From: Pinibacter aurantiacus
GTDB taxonomy: Bacteria; Bacteroidota; Bacteroidia; Chitinophagales; Chitinophagaceae
DNA length: 64,000 bases
Direction of reading: 5' to 3'
Assembly: GCF_019130065.1 (NCBI RefSeq)
Contig: NZ_JAHSPG010000017.1
Span: 1-64,000 of the forward strand
The notes below the pieces were generated by a model. It searched no databases, was not told where the DNA came from, and saw only the letters and a program-made list of their open reading frames with translations. The position numbers and the translations under genes are program-made. This document shows, in pieces, positions 63,289 through 64,000 of the stretch; the stretch's first letter is position 1, and each line of letters starts with the position of its first letter.

Positions 63289-63516
63289 CACCACTAAGGC
63301 ACTAAGGACACTAAGCTTCACTAAGATTTTTTACCACTGAGTTAAATATTTTTTTACACAGGAAAGGAAGTTTGAAAAAAACTTCCTTTCCTGTGTGTTT
63401 CAATAGTCTACTAATTTCGCTGTCAATATTATTCTGTGTTCTTCTAATTAATAAAAAAAGACGCTTTTAGCGTCTTCTTCTTAGTGAGGCTTAGTGCCCT
63501 TAGTGTCTTAGTGGTG
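63289..63516. repeat. Inverted repeat element, family B (copy B3), enclosing a perfect hairpin
   Basis: Left arm 63289-63326 (CACTAAGGACACTAAGCTTC) and right arm 63479-63516 (complement). Inside lies an 18-bp perfect hairpin, ACACAGGAAAGGAAGTTT (63356-63373) with its complement at 63379-63396. Confidence 0.88.
63455..63478 (-). terminator. Terminator after lgt
   Basis: On the minus strand AAGACGC-TAAAA-GCGTCTT then a run of T (forward 63458-63476). It lies about 55 bp from the lgt stop codon, between the B3 arms. Confidence 0.88.
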
Positions 63517-63530
63517 ATTGATGGTCTCGC

Positions 63531-64000
63531 CTAGCTAACCTTTTCTACCACCGGTTTTTTCCTCGACAAATAAACGATCAACGCGATGCCGGTGATCACC
63601 ATTAAGAAGGAAATAATCTCTGCTTGTGTTGGGTGAAAGCCGTCGATATTATATTTTGTATTCACTCTTATTTTTTCGATCAAGAAGCGTTCGATCCCGT
63701 TAACTATCAGATAAATTGAAAATAAGATACCCGGTGTTTTAACTTTTTTGCGAATGCTCCAAAGAAATGCAAAAAGGATCAGGCACATCACTGTTTCATA
63801 AAAAGGAGTTGGGTAAACAGGCTCCGGAAGTTGAGCGCAATATTGTCCCACACAGCCCGGAATTTGAACACCTTCGCCTATTACGTTATGAGGAAACCTG
63901 AATGACCACATCCAGTTTGGCAACCAGGAAAATGGATTAGGCTTTGTATTTGCAATGCCCCAATCACCATCGCCGGCAACCATACAACCAATACGGCCAA
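63531..64000 (-). CDS. lgt: Prolipoprotein diacylglyceryl transferase, C-terminal part (cut by the window end)
   Basis: Lgt attaches diacylglycerol to the lipobox cysteine of lipoproteins in the inner membrane. Only the C-terminal part is visible. Reading through the edge gives GRIGCMVAGDGDWG, the Lgt signature (GR.GC...GD..G). Downstream motifs PTPFYETVMCLILF, GIERFLIEKIR and TQAEIISFLMV are also family typical, with three membrane helices. The frame is open to the last base of the window, so the start lies beyond position 64000. The several lipoproteins in this window would be its substrates. Confidence 0.95.
   Translation of the reverse strand, partial: GRIGCMVAGDGDWGIANTKPNPFSWLPNWMWSFRFPHNVIGEGVQIPGCVGQYCAQLPEPVYPTPFYETVMCLILFAFLWSIRKKVKTPGILFSIYLIVNGIERFLIEKIRVNTKYNIDGFHPTQAEIISFLMVITGIALIVYLSRKKPVVEKVS

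Noticed and set aside
1..64000. Search for rRNA, tRNA, transposase, integrase and phage genes
   Set aside because: None was recognised by reading both strands; a covariance-model scan would be needed to exclude a tRNA completely.

Overview
The window reads as a chromosomal segment of a member of the Bacteroidota, most likely a Chitinophagaceae-like bacterium. The evidence is: two large secreted proteins ending in the gliding-motility/type-B type IX secretion sorting domain, an SprA-like outer-membrane protein, promoters of the TAnnTTTG type, a bacillithiol deacetylase (BshB1), weak Shine-Dalgarno signals, and moderately AT-rich DNA. No rRNA, tRNA, CRISPR array, transposase or phage gene was recognised.

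Layout. 0.1-7.8 kb: a membrane-anchored glycosidase-like protein, a methyltransferase, a polysaccharide flippase, type II NADH dehydrogenase and phosphoglycerate dehydrogenase. 8-31.8 kb: two serine hydrolases of the beta-lactamase fold, a six-bladed NHL-propeller protein and a lectin-like protein (both with type-B sorting domains), the NAD(P)HX repair enzyme, HolA, an SprA-like barrel, a DsbA-like protein and ClpB, with several small hypothetical proteins. 32-43.4 kb: a potassium cluster on the minus strand, read as small ORF - kdpF - kdpA - kdpB - kdpC - porin - short KdpD sensor - separate histidine kinase, followed after one opposing gene by an NtrC-type sigma-54 response regulator in place of KdpE. 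46.7-54 kb: a tripartite RND efflux operon (TolC - RND - adaptor) facing a MetR-like LysR regulator. 54-64 kb: a front-end-type fatty acid desaturase, BshB1, small membrane proteins, a methyltransferase, a HesB/IscA iron-sulfur protein, an AHSA1-like protein, a DUF1801 protein, the large subunit of methylmalonyl-CoA mutase, and the 3' part of lgt running off the end.

The most unusual property is between the genes. Almost every gap holds an inverted repeat whose two arms (about 20-45 bp) are built from a short degenerate unit of 7-11 bp repeated 3-5 times, separated by a spacer of roughly 2-280 bp. At least a dozen unrelated unit families (called A to O here) share this layout. The 5' arm on either strand is usually purine-rich and carries stop codons; the 3' arm is the pyrimidine-rich complement. 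The arms usually begin within about 15 bp of a stop codon and in some genes supply it. Two families have recognisably homologous copies (C1/C3 and B1/B2). Within the kdp cluster each of five gaps carries a different family.

Two small membrane-protein genes upstream of kdpA (KdpF, 25 residues, and a 27-residue ORF) were found by reading the minus strand directly. Several start codons were moved downstream because the apparent N-terminal extension is only translation of an adjoining repeat or leader.
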